Of a stretch of DNA of 64,000 nt, positions 51,713 to 59,824 are shown in pieces. The stretch covers positions 22,524-86,523 of the forward strand of contig JAFVAI010000102.1 of NCBI GenBank assembly GCA_017480545.1. Direction: 5' to 3'. The notes under the pieces were generated by a model. That model did no database searches and was not told the origin of the DNA. It saw nothing but the letters and a program-made list of their open reading frames with translations. Source of the DNA: Schwartzia sp. (in: firmicutes) (GTDB lineage Bacteria > Bacillota > Negativicutes > Selenomonadales > Selenomonadaceae). Each line of letters starts with the position of its first letter. Positions within the stretch are counted from its first letter, which is position 1. The position numbers and the translations under genes are program-made.

Positions 51713-51758
51713 AGAACGCCTCTTTGGAACGGCTCAAGGGAAATTTTCTGCACCGTTC

Positions 51759-52529
51759 CTATTTGTAAAGAATCAAAGACAGGAAACAATTCATGATAAA
51801 AATTACGATGATGGCGCTGACCACCGACCGCGTGGTCGCGACGCCGACGCCTTCCGCCCCGGCGGGAGCCTTCAGGCCGCAATAGCAACCGAGCACCGCG
51901 ATGAACATGCCGAACACCGCCGCCTTGACAAGGCCGCCGGTGATATCGTGCACCACCGTGAAAGTCGTGATGGAATTCCAATACAAATAGGAAGACACCC
52001 CCGACCAGCCCGTGGCAATCAGCCAGCCGCCCAGGATGCCGATGACATCGCCGAACACCGTCAGCACCGGCACCATCGCCATGCAGGCGAGCATCCGCGG
52101 CACGATCAGGTAGCCGATGGGGCTCGTCGCCATGACCCGGAGCGCGTCGATCTGCTCCGTGACCTTCATCGTGCTGATTTCCGCCGTAATGGCGGAGCCC
52201 ACGCGGCCCGCCGCCACCACGCCGACCAGCACGGGGCCCAGCTCCCTGCCGATGGCGATGGCGATGACGGCGCCGATGGTGGACTGGGCGCCAAACCGAA
52301 TAAACTCATGGGCGATCTGGAGTGTCATGACCATGCCCGTGAAGAGCAGCGTCAGCCCCACGATCGGCAGGGAATCCGCGCCGAGATGCGCCATTTGCCC
52401 AAAAACATGACGCATACGGGGCGGCCGCCTGAGCTGGCGGATCGTCTCCGCCAGCAACATCACGACCTCCCCGACATATTGCAGCCATTGGATCACAAAG
52501 CGGCCAACGCGCCCGACCAAGTCCTTCAC
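51759..52529 (-). CDS. mlaE: ABC transporter permease MlaE
   Basis: A 256-residue permease with five or so membrane helices and the MlaE signature ELGPVLVGVVAAGRVGSAITAE followed by MKVTEQIDALRVM. GTG 52529 is chosen because GGAGGAAGG precedes it and the family is about 255-260 residues; an ATG at 52577 in frame adds 16 unusual basic residues. It is the first gene of the mla operon, divergent from the regulator at 52691. Confidence 0.92.
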   Translation of the reverse strand: MKDLVGRVGRFVIQWLQYVGEVVMLLAETIRQLRRPPRMRHVFGQMAHLGADSLPIVGLTLLFTGMVMTLQIAHEFIRFGAQSTIGAVIAIAIGRELGPVLVGVVAAGRVGSAITAEISTMKVTEQIDALRVMATSPIGYLIVPRMLACMAMVPVLTVFGDVIGILGGWLIATGWSGVSSYLYWNSITTFTVVHDITGGLVKAAVFGMFIAVLGCYCGLKAPAGAEGVGVATTRSVVSAIIVIFIMNCFLSLILYK

Positions 52530-52585
52530 CCTGCGCCTTCCTCCCACGGCAACGAACCTCGTCCGTTGCCATTGCAAATGATTTC

Positions 52586-52656
52586 ATTTTATAATACTAT
52601 TTTTCGCGTCAAGGTGCAAGGCCGCACCTTGACAAACAAAACATTTCCTATAAAAT
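52586..52656. promoter_or_regulatory. Divergent promoters sharing a palindrome (mlaE leftward, regulator rightward)
   Basis: A perfect 10+10 inverted repeat GTCAAGGTGC-AAGGCC-GCACCTTGAC occupies 52608-52633. Its right arm ends in TTGACA (52629-52634), which with TAAAAT at 52651-52656 (16-base spacer) makes a plus-strand promoter for the gene at 52691. Mirrored on the minus strand are TTGACG (52607-52612) or TTGCAC (52614-52619), with TAAAAT or TATTAT (52586-52596) toward mlaE. The palindrome thus embeds both -35 regions and is a natural operator. Confidence 0.6.
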
Positions 52657-52690
52657 AGACACATATCCATTCGCGAAAGGAGAGCCAACC

Positions 52691-53773
52691 ATGAGCGCCG
52701 AATCCAAAACAGCCGAAGCCGGGCATCCCGGCGCGGCTCTCGCCGTCATGCTCGAGCGCGTGGGCATGCCGCGAAAGGAACTCGCCCTTCGCGCGGGCGT
52801 TTCCGAAAAATACGTCGATTCCGTCTTGGACGGCGCGAAAGACATCTCCTTCCCCTTCGCGAAACGGTTGGAAAGCGCCCTCGGCGTACCCGCGGGGAAG
52901 TGGCTCGACATGCAGGCGCGATACGACGAAGCCTGCTTCGAGCAGCGCGAGCGTGAGAGCATCCACCCGGAAGAGCTGGAAATTCCGCTCCGCCTCGCCG
53001 CCGTCATTCCCCATCTGAAAAAACACAAGCTGCTCCCCGAGACGGCCGACGACATCGACGCCATTCTCGCCCTCCGGAAATTCTTGGGCGTCAGCGACCT
53101 CCGCAAAATCCCGGAGATCACCTACACCGCCGTTTACCGCGCCCGCCATCGGGGCAGCGGCGAGATCGACCCCTATGCGTTGCTCGCATGGCAGCAGATG
53201 TGCCAGCGGCTGACGGAAAGCGCGCTGACCGCGCCCGCCATGGACATCCAAAAGCTCGGGGACAGCCTGCCCGCCATCAAGCATCTGATGCTTTACACGG
53301 AAGAGGAAATCCCCTTTCATCTGGAAAAGGCCTTCGCCGCCTGCGGCATCGCTTTCCGCCTCGTCCCGCACGTCGAGGGCGTCCCGGCGCGCGGATTTGT
53401 CCGCCGGATGCCGGACGGGCGCGGCATGCTGTGCCTGACCGCCCGCAGGGAGCGGCAGGACATTTTCTGGCTCGCGCTGTTCCGCGAGATCAGCCGCATC
53501 GTAAACGGCAACGCGAACTTCGTCGACTTCTTCCTGACGGAAACGGGCGAAACCTATATCGACAAATTCACCGACGACATCCTGATTCCCCCGAAAGGCT
53601 ACGCGCGCTTCGTCCAGAACGGCGACCTCTCCCCCGAAATCATCCGCCGTTTCGCGGAAAGCCAGATCGTCCCCGAGCACATCGTCCTCACCCGCCTGAT
53701 GCGCGACGGCCTGTTGGAAGAAACGAACGAAATCAGGGCGCGCCTGCCGGAATACACTTGGGCCAAACTATAA
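52691..53773 (+). CDS. XRE-family regulator with degenerate ImmA/IrrE-like C-terminal domain
   Basis: A 360-residue protein. Residues 15-75 are an XRE helix-turn-helix of HigA antitoxin-like type (PRKELALRAGVSEKYVDSVL). The C-terminal half (about 200-340) resembles the ImmA/IrrE (COG2856) metallopeptidase fold, but where the active enzyme has HExxH this reads FREISRI, so the zinc site is lost. Such proteins may sense a ligand or act as repressors. Start ATG 52691 follows AAAGGAG. It is transcribed away from mlaE from a shared palindromic promoter, so autoregulation and control of mla are plausible inferences. Confidence 0.8.
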   Translation: MSAESKTAEAGHPGAALAVMLERVGMPRKELALRAGVSEKYVDSVLDGAKDISFPFAKRLESALGVPAGKWLDMQARYDEACFEQRERESIHPEELEIPLRLAAVIPHLKKHKLLPETADDIDAILALRKFLGVSDLRKIPEITYTAVYRARHRGSGEIDPYALLAWQQMCQRLTESALTAPAMDIQKLGDSLPAIKHLMLYTEEEIPFHLEKAFAACGIAFRLVPHVEGVPARGFVRRMPDGRGMLCLTARRERQDIFWLALFREISRIVNGNANFVDFFLTETGETYIDKFTDDILIPPKGYARFVQNGDLSPEIIRRFAESQIVPEHIVLTRLMRDGLLEETNEIRARLPEYTWAKL

Positions 53774-53808
53774 AAGCGCCGCTTTCACGAGAAAGCCGCG
53801 CTTTTTTT
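53773..53808 (+). terminator. Terminator of the XRE/ImmA-like gene
   Basis: Stem AAAGCGCCGCTTTC, loop ACGA, GAAAGCCGCGCTTT (one internal C-C mismatch), then TTTTTTT. It begins at the stop codon. Confidence 0.88.
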
Positions 53809-53856
53809 CATGCGATGGATGTCTGCTTCCATGCGGGCAAGACAAAAACCTCCAAA

Positions 53857-53880
53857 GCCGCTCTTCGGGGCGGCGTTTTT
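53857..53880. terminator. UUCG-loop hairpin, terminator-like
   Basis: GCCGCTC-TTCG-GGGCGGC followed on the plus strand by GTTTTT. It overlaps the stop codon of the small leftward gene at 53879 and probably stops both rightward readthrough and, less clearly, that gene. Confidence 0.6.
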
Positions 53881-54067
53881 ATATCAGCCGCTCCTCCAGG
53901 CAGCTCTCGATGGCTTCCTCAATCGCGTACCGCGTCATGTCGAGGGACTTGCCCTTTTCCATGCATGCCTCGTACAAATCGCTCAGTTCCTTGCCGCGCA
54001 AATTTCCCTCGCTGCGGGCCGCCGCGTATTTGCGGCAGAGATCCATGAACTCCCTGTTTTCCTCCAT
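53879..54067 (-). CDS. Hypothetical small acidic helical protein
   Basis: A 62-residue protein, rich in Glu, Lys and Arg, with MEENREFMDLCRKYAAARSEG and a second helix MTRYAIEEAIESCLEE. No family is recognised. ATG 54067 follows GGGAGG at good spacing, and it has hairpins on both sides, so it is probably expressed on its own or from fusA-like readthrough. It contains two cysteines (residues 11 and 35) and a third near the end. Confidence 0.6.
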   Translation of the reverse strand: MEENREFMDLCRKYAAARSEGNLRGKELSDLYEACMEKGKSLDMTRYAIEEAIESCLEERLI

Positions 54068-54087
54068 CTATCGTTCCTCCCGTAAAG

Positions 54088-54127
54088 AACGCCCCCGCCC
54101 CATTGCAGGGCAGGGGCGTCGTTTTTG
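54088..54127. terminator. GC-rich bidirectional terminator hairpin
   Basis: AACGCCCCCGCCC, loop, GGGCAGGGGCGT, followed on the plus strand by CGTTTTTG and on the minus strand by CTTT. It lies between the EF-G-like gene and the small gene; on the minus strand the U run is weak. Confidence 0.6.
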
Positions 54128-54130
54128 TTT

Positions 54131-56206
54131 CTATTTCTTTTCCTTGTCCGCCTGATATTTCGCGATGATTTCCTCCGCGATCTTCTGCGGCATCTCCTCG
54201 TAATGGGAGAACTCCACCGAGAAGTCGCCGCGGCCCTTCGTCTGGGAGCGGAGCTCCGTCGCGTACTTGTAAAGCTCCAGCGCCGGGATCTGCGCCTTGA
54301 TTTCGCTCATGTCGCGGCCCTTCGACTCCATGCCGAGGATTTTCGCGCGCTTCGTATTGAGCTGCCCCATGACATCGCCCATGAAATATTCCGGCGCGGT
54401 AATCGTCATATCGAAAATCGGCTCCAGGAGCGCGGGGCTCGCGTCCATGACGCCCTTCTTCAGCGCGATGGCCGTCGCCGTCTTGAACGCCGCTTCCGAC
54501 GAATCCACCGTATGATAGGAACCGTCGTACAGATTGACCTTCACGTCGACCACCGGGAAGCCCGCGAGAATACCGGCCGCCAACGTCTCCTCGGTGCCTT
54601 TCTCGACCGCCGGGATATACTGGCGCGGCACACTGCCGCCGAAAATCGTCTCGGTGAACGCGTTGCCCTCGCCCGCAGGCTGCGGGCTGATCTCCAGCCA
54701 GACATGGCCGTACTGGCCGTGGCCGCCGCTCTGTTTTTTGTGCTTGCCCTCGACCTTGACGCTCTTCCGGATGGTCTCGCGGAGCGCCACCTTCGGCTCG
54801 CGGAAATCGACCTCGGCGCCGTATTTCCTCTGGATGCGCTCTTTCAAAATCTCAAGCTGCACCTCGCCGATGCCGCGCACCAGTGTTTCCTTCGTTTCCT
54901 TGTTCTTGACAATCTGGATTGTCGGGTCCTGGTCGCTTTCCTTGCCGATGGCGGAGAAGACCTTGTCCTCCTCGCCCTTCTTCACGGGGTAAGCGGAGAA
55001 CACCATCATCGAGCCGGGATACGCGGGCGCCTCGAACAAGATCGGCGCGGACTTATCCGCCAACGTGTCGCCGGTCTTCGTGACGGCCAGCTTCGCCACC
55101 ACCACGATGTCTCCGGCGTGGGCCTTCGCCAACGGGATCTGCTGCTTGCCCTGCATGGTGAACAGGCCGGACATGCGCTCCTCCGCCTCGCGGTTGACAT
55201 TGTAATAAGTGCCGTCGCCCTTCATCTCGCCGGAAACGACCCGCAGGAACGTCAGCCGCCCGACAAACGGGTCCACGATGGTCTTGAACACCTGCGCCGC
55301 GAACGGGCCGTCCGTGCCGCGCTCCACCGGGTCTTCCGTTTTCGCATCGGTGGCGATGAACGTCCGGTCCTCCGGCGACGGCATCAGCGCGCCGAGACCT
55401 TTCAGCAATTTCTTGACGCCGATATTCTGGGTCGCCGAGCCGCAGAACACGGGGAAGACCTTCGCGGCCTTCACGCCCGCCGCCAACGCCTCGCGAATCT
55501 CATCCTCCGGGATGTCCTCGCCCTCCAGGAATTTTTCCATCAGCTTGTCGTCGAAATCCGACAGCGCCTCGATGAGCTGCTGCCGCGCTTCCTCGACGGC
55601 CTCCTGCATGAACTCGGGGATGTCGGCCACAAGCTCCTCCTCCTCGTGGGTGATGATCTTCATGTGCAGCGTCAAAAGGTCGGCGACGCCCTGGAAGGTG
55701 TCTTCCTTGCCGATCGGGAGCTGCACCGGGACGATGCCCGACCCGAAACGCGCACGAAGCTCATCCACCGCGCGCTCAAAGTCCGCGTGCTCGCGGTCCA
55801 TCTTGTTGACGAAAACCGCGCGGGGCAGTCCCATATCCTCGACGGCCAGCCACGCTTTTTCCGTGCCGGTCTCCATGCCGCTCGGGGCGGAGACAACAAT
55901 CAAGGCCGCGTCCGACGCGCCCAAAGCCGCAATCATCTCGCCGACGAAATCGGGATAGCCCGGCGTGTCGATGAAGTTCATCTTGCAGCCGCGCCACTCG
56001 ACAGCGGCCAATGCGCTGGAAATGGATAGCTTGCGCTTGCTTTCCTCCGGCTCGTAGTCGAGCGCCGAAGTCCCGTCGTCCACCTTGCCGAAGGGGCGCG
56101 CGCCGCCCGCGTTGAAAAGCGCGGCATCCAAAAGGCTCGTCTTTCCCGTCCGCCCATGGCCGATAACGGCGATATTCCTCAGGTCCGCGCTTTGATATTC
56201 CTGCAT
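54131..56206 (-). CDS. Elongation factor G paralogue (EF-G-like GTPase)
   Basis: A 691-residue protein with the five-domain EF-G layout. The G1 loop is GHGRTGKTS at about residues 16-24 in place of AHIDAGKTT of canonical EF-G, G2/G3 include FIDTPGYPDF and G4 is NKMD. Such EF-G-like paralogues occur beside the true fusA in many Firmicutes and some may act in ribosome recycling or in stress. It is not in an rpsL/rpsG operon. ATG 56206 follows GTAGGAGGG. Which of the EF-G functions it has cannot be told from sequence. Confidence 0.88.
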   Translation of the reverse strand: MQEYQSADLRNIAVIGHGRTGKTSLLDAALFNAGGARPFGKVDDGTSALDYEPEESKRKLSISSALAAVEWRGCKMNFIDTPGYPDFVGEMIAALGASDAALIVVSAPSGMETGTEKAWLAVEDMGLPRAVFVNKMDREHADFERAVDELRARFGSGIVPVQLPIGKEDTFQGVADLLTLHMKIITHEEEELVADIPEFMQEAVEEARQQLIEALSDFDDKLMEKFLEGEDIPEDEIREALAAGVKAAKVFPVFCGSATQNIGVKKLLKGLGALMPSPEDRTFIATDAKTEDPVERGTDGPFAAQVFKTIVDPFVGRLTFLRVVSGEMKGDGTYYNVNREAEERMSGLFTMQGKQQIPLAKAHAGDIVVVAKLAVTKTGDTLADKSAPILFEAPAYPGSMMVFSAYPVKKGEEDKVFSAIGKESDQDPTIQIVKNKETKETLVRGIGEVQLEILKERIQRKYGAEVDFREPKVALRETIRKSVKVEGKHKKQSGGHGQYGHVWLEISPQPAGEGNAFTETIFGGSVPRQYIPAVEKGTEETLAAGILAGFPVVDVKVNLYDGSYHTVDSSEAAFKTATAIALKKGVMDASPALLEPIFDMTITAPEYFMGDVMGQLNTKRAKILGMESKGRDMSEIKAQIPALELYKYATELRSQTKGRGDFSVEFSHYEEMPQKIAEEIIAKYQADKEKK

Positions 56207-56346
56207 TCCGATCCCTCCTACTCTCGGAAGCGCCGCCCATCTCGCCGGGGAACGCTTCTCATATATCTATAATATTCGTTCTTTTTCAGACATTTCCTTC
56301 TTTTTTTTTGAAAAAGCGAAAGAAAATATAACAGGCGAACCCCACC

Positions 56347-56387
56347 GAAAAATTTTGAAGTAAGAAATTCTTACCTCAAAATTTTTC
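56347..56387. other. Long A/T-rich hairpin in the gap before the EF-G-like gene
   Basis: 18-base arms GAAAAATTTTGAAGTAAG and CTTACCTCAAAATTTTTC with one mismatch (a G-U pair in the minus-strand transcript) around a five-base loop. It resembles the hairpin at 25617-25656 in its AAAATTTTG core. No T run follows; role unknown. Confidence 0.55.
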
Positions 56388-56432
56388 ATCCCGACGAAAC
56401 CGCGTCATTTCGGCGGACTTTCTCCGCAAAAA

Positions 56433-56465
56433 CAAAAAATCCGCCGACGGTACAAATCGGCGGAG
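56433..56465 (-). terminator. Terminator of the small secreted-protein gene
   Basis: Minus strand TCCGCCGA, eight-base loop, GTCGGCGGA, then TTTTTTG. It starts 26 bases after the stop codon. Confidence 0.88.
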
Positions 56466-56490
56466 CCAAAAAGGAAAGGAGTGTGCCGGT

Positions 56491-56847
56491 TCATTCCAGC
56501 GTCGCGGTGCCGTCGTTGTTCAGCGTAACCTGATGCGTGGAAAGCAGATCGATGTTGAACCAGGCGATGCTGCTGCCGTCCCCGAAAATCGCGTTGATAT
56601 CCCAGTACTGCGTGTTGCCCGCGCCGAAATTCACATGAACCGCTTTGCCGTTCGGCAGGATGTCGGAACCCAAAATATCCTCTTCCCAGTTGTCGGTGCT
56701 GGCGGGGCTGACGTTGACCCTGTGGATCGGGTAGCCGGTGTTGTTCACCAGGACGAAATCCTGCGCGCCCGCGAAAGCGGCGGCGGACAGCGCCGCGACG
56801 AAGAGAGCGGCCAGAAAAACCACTCGGATGGCCTTGAGTTTCTGCAT
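56491..56847 (-). CDS. Small secreted protein of unknown function
   Basis: A 118-residue protein with a Sec signal peptide (residues 1-27, AALFVAALSAAAFA) and a mature domain with DFVLVNNTGYPIHRVNVSP and NWEEDILGSDILPNGKAV, a pattern I associate with small uncharacterised secreted or periplasmic proteins. No cysteine for lipidation. ATG 56847 has AGGAGG ten bases upstream. It is transcribed from the promoters at 56946-57045 and stops at a strong terminator, so it is a single-gene unit. Confidence 0.65.
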   Translation of the reverse strand: MQKLKAIRVVFLAALFVAALSAAAFAGAQDFVLVNNTGYPIHRVNVSPASTDNWEEDILGSDILPNGKAVHVNFGAGNTQYWDINAIFGDGSSIAWFNIDLLSTHQVTLNNDGTATLE

Positions 56848-56945
56848 AACGAAAACGCCTCCTAACATACAATGGAAGATCCCGGACGGAAAACGTGTAC
56901 CCGCCTCCCGCAACCGGAAGAGCGGTTCTCCTCCGATTTGCGCTT

Positions 56946-57045
56946 ATTATACCACAAGGGCATATATTCGCACTAAGTTCGCGCTTCGCCTTCGGCTCGC
57001 GTTCCCTAAGTGCTCATATTATACCATCAATTTCCGGAAATACAA
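56946..57045 (-). promoter_or_regulatory. Two -10 boxes around a hairpin, upstream of the small secreted-protein gene
   Basis: Minus strand: the distal promoter is TTGTAT (57040-57045), 16-base spacer, TGG-TATAAT (57018-57023). A second TGG-TATAAT is at 56946-56951. Between them is a hairpin (CACTTAG...CTAAGTG type ends, inner GCC-TTC-GGC and CGCG pairs). The 356-base gap to the kinase gene otherwise holds only a 7-base tandem repeat and the repeated sequence GTTCACGCCG. Confidence 0.6.
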
Positions 57046-57143
57046 CCGCGCGACGGCGGAAAAACAACGTGAGCGGCGTTCGCTTTGCCGTTCACGCCGA
57101 AAATTTGTCGTTCACGCCGGTTTTGTTGACAACTGAAAAAACA

Positions 57144-57171
57144 GGTGTAAGGTGTAAGGTGTAAGATGTAA
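57144..57171. repeat. 7-base tandem repeat (GGTGTAA)
   Basis: Three exact copies of GGTGTAA (57144-57164) and one GATGTAA (57165-57171), followed by GATGA. It lies just downstream of the kinase stop codon. Confidence 0.75.
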
Positions 57172-57203
57172 GATGACGGAAAAGCGCCCTTCCCCTGCCA
57201 AAG

Positions 57204-58562
57204 TCAATCCGGGCCATCCGATGCCCGTGCGCCCGCTCCGCTCCAGTACATCAGGAGCTTCACCCAACCGTCCGCCTGCGTGAAAATCACTTCCGCGCCG
57301 TACTTTTTGCTGAAATTCCGCAGCGAGGCCATGCCGGTGCCGTGGCCGTGCTCCGACGCGGCCGGCAGGCCGTCGTCGCCGACGCGGACAGGCGCGTCGA
57401 AGCGGTTTTTCACGGCCAGCGCGTACTGCGTCCCGTCGCAGGCCAGGGAGACGGCGATTTCCCGCCGCCCCTCCGGCTGCCTGCGGCTCGCGATGATCGC
57501 GTTCTCGATGACGTTGGAGAGCAGGATGGCGAGATCGCCGTCGCTGCGGCGCGAGCCGCCCGAGGCATCGAGATTCGCGCCGCAGGACACCCGGATTCCC
57601 TCTTTGGCCGCCATCTGCACATAGACCGTCAGCGCGGCGTTCACGACGGGGCTTTTGCAATACGCGGAGATTGGCCTCGCCAAAAGATCCTTGTCCTGCT
57701 CCTCGATCAATTTGCGCGCTGCCGCGACATCGCCGGAATCCAAAAGCGACGCCAAAAGGCGGTTGTAATGCCGGAGGTCGTGGCGGACGCGCCGTACGTC
57801 GTCGGCCCGGGCTTCCAAAAGCAGGGCTTGGGATTCCAGCGCGTGGAGCTGCTGCGTCAAAAGCTCGTTCGTGTGCCGCTCCTCCCGGATATCCGCCGCG
57901 CGCTTGCCCGCATACAGCGCGTATTGGTAAAGCGAAAAGCCCCAGAACAGCAAAAAGAAACGGGAAATCCTGTCCGTCCAGGTGTACATCAAAGGCCGCT
58001 CAATCAGCGTGATCAAGGGAGAGGCGCAAAGGCCCAACGGCAGGATCGCGAAACACCAGCCGGCCAGGGAATTCCCGGCGAACAGCGTCGGCGGCAGGAG
58101 ATTCCGAAAAATCCGCCGCTCCATCGGCAGCAAGAGCAGGAAAAACACAATGTACAGCGCCGTTTGGACAGGCAGGCGGTCGGAGCCGGCGCCGTAATGC
58201 GGCGGAAGCAGGGTCAGGATCAGTGTGCCGCTCGCCGTATGCAGCAGCGCGAACCAAAGGGTCTGCATCCCCAGCACGAACGTGTGGCGCATCCCCTCGT
58301 TCCGGATGACGAGCAGCGAGAAACCGAAAAACGGGATCCAGCCGACATACTGGATACGCTTGAAAGTCTCGACGCCGACGCCCGCATGGAGAAAATACGC
58401 TTGGTACAGGACGCAGGAGACGGGCATCCAGAGCAGGATGTATTTTCGCAGGCGGGCGCGCGCTTCCGGCGCGAGCCCCGCCTCAAAGGGAAGATAGCGC
58501 AGGTACGCGCCGATGGCTTGGATCAGCGTGAGGCCGACCGCCATCCCGATCGCAAGGGGCAT
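57204..58562 (-). CDS. GHKL-domain sensor histidine kinase (AgrC-like class)
   Basis: A 452-residue membrane kinase. About six or seven membrane helices cover residues 4-220; then a coiled region, the His motif RHDLRHYN at about residue 260, and a GHKL ATPase domain with SNVIENAIIAS (N box) and GHGTGMASL (G box). This class of kinase partners LytTR response regulators. It is transcribed divergently from the cluster at 58715-63151, which contains a LytTR regulator, so it may be its cognate kinase; this is inference. ATG 58562 follows GAGGGATAAGG. Confidence 0.85.
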   Translation of the reverse strand: MPLAIGMAVGLTLIQAIGAYLRYLPFEAGLAPEARARLRKYILLWMPVSCVLYQAYFLHAGVGVETFKRIQYVGWIPFFGFSLLVIRNEGMRHTFVLGMQTLWFALLHTASGTLILTLLPPHYGAGSDRLPVQTALYIVFFLLLLPMERRIFRNLLPPTLFAGNSLAGWCFAILPLGLCASPLITLIERPLMYTWTDRISRFFLLFWGFSLYQYALYAGKRAADIREERHTNELLTQQLHALESQALLLEARADDVRRVRHDLRHYNRLLASLLDSGDVAAARKLIEEQDKDLLARPISAYCKSPVVNAALTVYVQMAAKEGIRVSCGANLDASGGSRRSDGDLAILLSNVIENAIIASRRQPEGRREIAVSLACDGTQYALAVKNRFDAPVRVGDDGLPAASEHGHGTGMASLRNFSKKYGAEVIFTQADGWVKLLMYWSGAGARASDGPD

Positions 58563-58714
58563 GCCTTATCCCTCGTTTCTTGTGTTGCTTTTTGCAAAAT
58601 GCTACAATAAATTATACTATGCCGCAAGGAAAAAGGAAAGGACAGCGGAAAGCTGCCGCCCCTTGCCCATGCCATGCCGCCCCTCCCAAACCAACCGGAA
58701 AGGAGCACAGCGAT

Positions 58715-59824
58715 ATGCATCTGCCCACGTTTTTCGGCGAAGGAAAGCCGCTCCGCCTTGCGCTCGCGATTTTGGCCGCGGGACTGCTGCTGGCGGCGTT
58801 GTTCCGCTTCACCGCTGCGCCGGAGGAGCCGCCGCCGAAAGTCGGCTTCATCATTCTCGGCGACATCCGGGATCCCGGGTGGAACGCCTCCCACTACGAG
58901 GGCATCCGCGCCGCCTGCGACGCCCACGGGGCGGAGCTTTTTGTGCGCGACCATGTGCGCCCCTACAGCGGTGAATGCCAGAAAGCGGTGTGGGATTTGG
59001 CGGGGAGCGGCTGCCGCCTGATTGTCCTGGCGAGCTATGAATATCCGGACGAGATCAAGGACATCGCGGGCAATTACCCTGAAGTGTCCTTCGCGGCAAC
59101 CTCCGCGTCGGCCTACGCGACGAACATGACCTCCTATTTCCCGCGCATGTACCAAGGGCGTTACCTCGCCGGGGCCTTGGCCGGGCTCCGGACGAAAACG
59201 GGCGTCATCGGCTACGTCGCCGCCATGCCGAACGCGGAAATCTGCCGCGGCATCAACGCCTTTGCCCTCGGGGCGCAAAAGACGAATCCCGGCGCAAAAG
59301 TCGTGGTCGCGTGGAGCGGGGCATGGGAAGCGCCGGAAAAGGAACGGGCGCTGACGGAGCGGCTGGTCCGGGAAGCGGGCGCGGATATTTTGGCCTGCCA
59401 TCAGGACGATGCGGCCGTGGCCGAGACGGCGGATCGGCTCGGCACCGACTTCATCGCGTACAACGCGCCGATTCCCGAGGGCCTCACCCATGGCCTTGCC
59501 GCCATCCGTTGCCGATGGGACATTTATTATGACGACATCCTGCGCCGTCACCTGAAAGGCGAGCTGAACGCGGTGAAAAAGCGCTGGGTCGGCATCGACC
59601 GCGGCGCCGTGCTCCTGGACGAGGTGGCGCCGTCGATTTCCGCCGACATCCGGGGGCAGCTCTATTACCTGCGGCGGGACCTGGCCAACGGGCAACTGAT
59701 TTTCATCGGCCCGATTTATGACAACCGGGGCGTTCTCCGCTGCGAGCCGGGGGAGACCATCAGCGACGACACGCTCCTCTCTTCCGTGGATTGGCTGGTG
59801 CGGGGGGTGACCGTCCTTGAATGA
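58715..59824 (+). CDS. Membrane-anchored BMP/PnrA-family binding protein
   Basis: A 369-residue protein with one N-terminal helix (residues 12-30) and no lipobox, then a BMP (basic membrane protein, purine-nucleoside-binding) domain: VGFIILGDIRDPGWN, LIVLASYEYPDEIKDIA, YQGRYLAGALAGLRTKTG, IGYVAAMPNAE. Classical BMP proteins serve ABC transporters, but none is here; the hybrid kinase overlaps its 3' end, so it may be the sensory subunit of that kinase. ATG 58715 follows AAAGGAG. Confidence 0.85.
   Translation: MHLPTFFGEGKPLRLALAILAAGLLLAALFRFTAAPEEPPPKVGFIILGDIRDPGWNASHYEGIRAACDAHGAELFVRDHVRPYSGECQKAVWDLAGSGCRLIVLASYEYPDEIKDIAGNYPEVSFAATSASAYATNMTSYFPRMYQGRYLAGALAGLRTKTGVIGYVAAMPNAEICRGINAFALGAQKTNPGAKVVVAWSGAWEAPEKERALTERLVREAGADILACHQDDAAVAETADRLGTDFIAYNAPIPEGLTHGLAAIRCRWDIYYDDILRRHLKGELNAVKKRWVGIDRGAVLLDEVAPSISADIRGQLYYLRRDLANGQLIFIGPIYDNRGVLRCEPGETISDDTLLSSVDWLVRGVTVLE

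Noticed and set aside
52691..53773. Toxin-antitoxin pair (HigA-like HTH)
   Set aside because: No adjacent HigB/RelE-like toxin gene; the protein also carries an ImmA-like C-terminal domain. It is treated as a regulator.
57144..57171. CRISPR-like repeat
   Set aside because: The repeat unit is seven bases, directly adjacent and without spacers; it is a simple tandem repeat.
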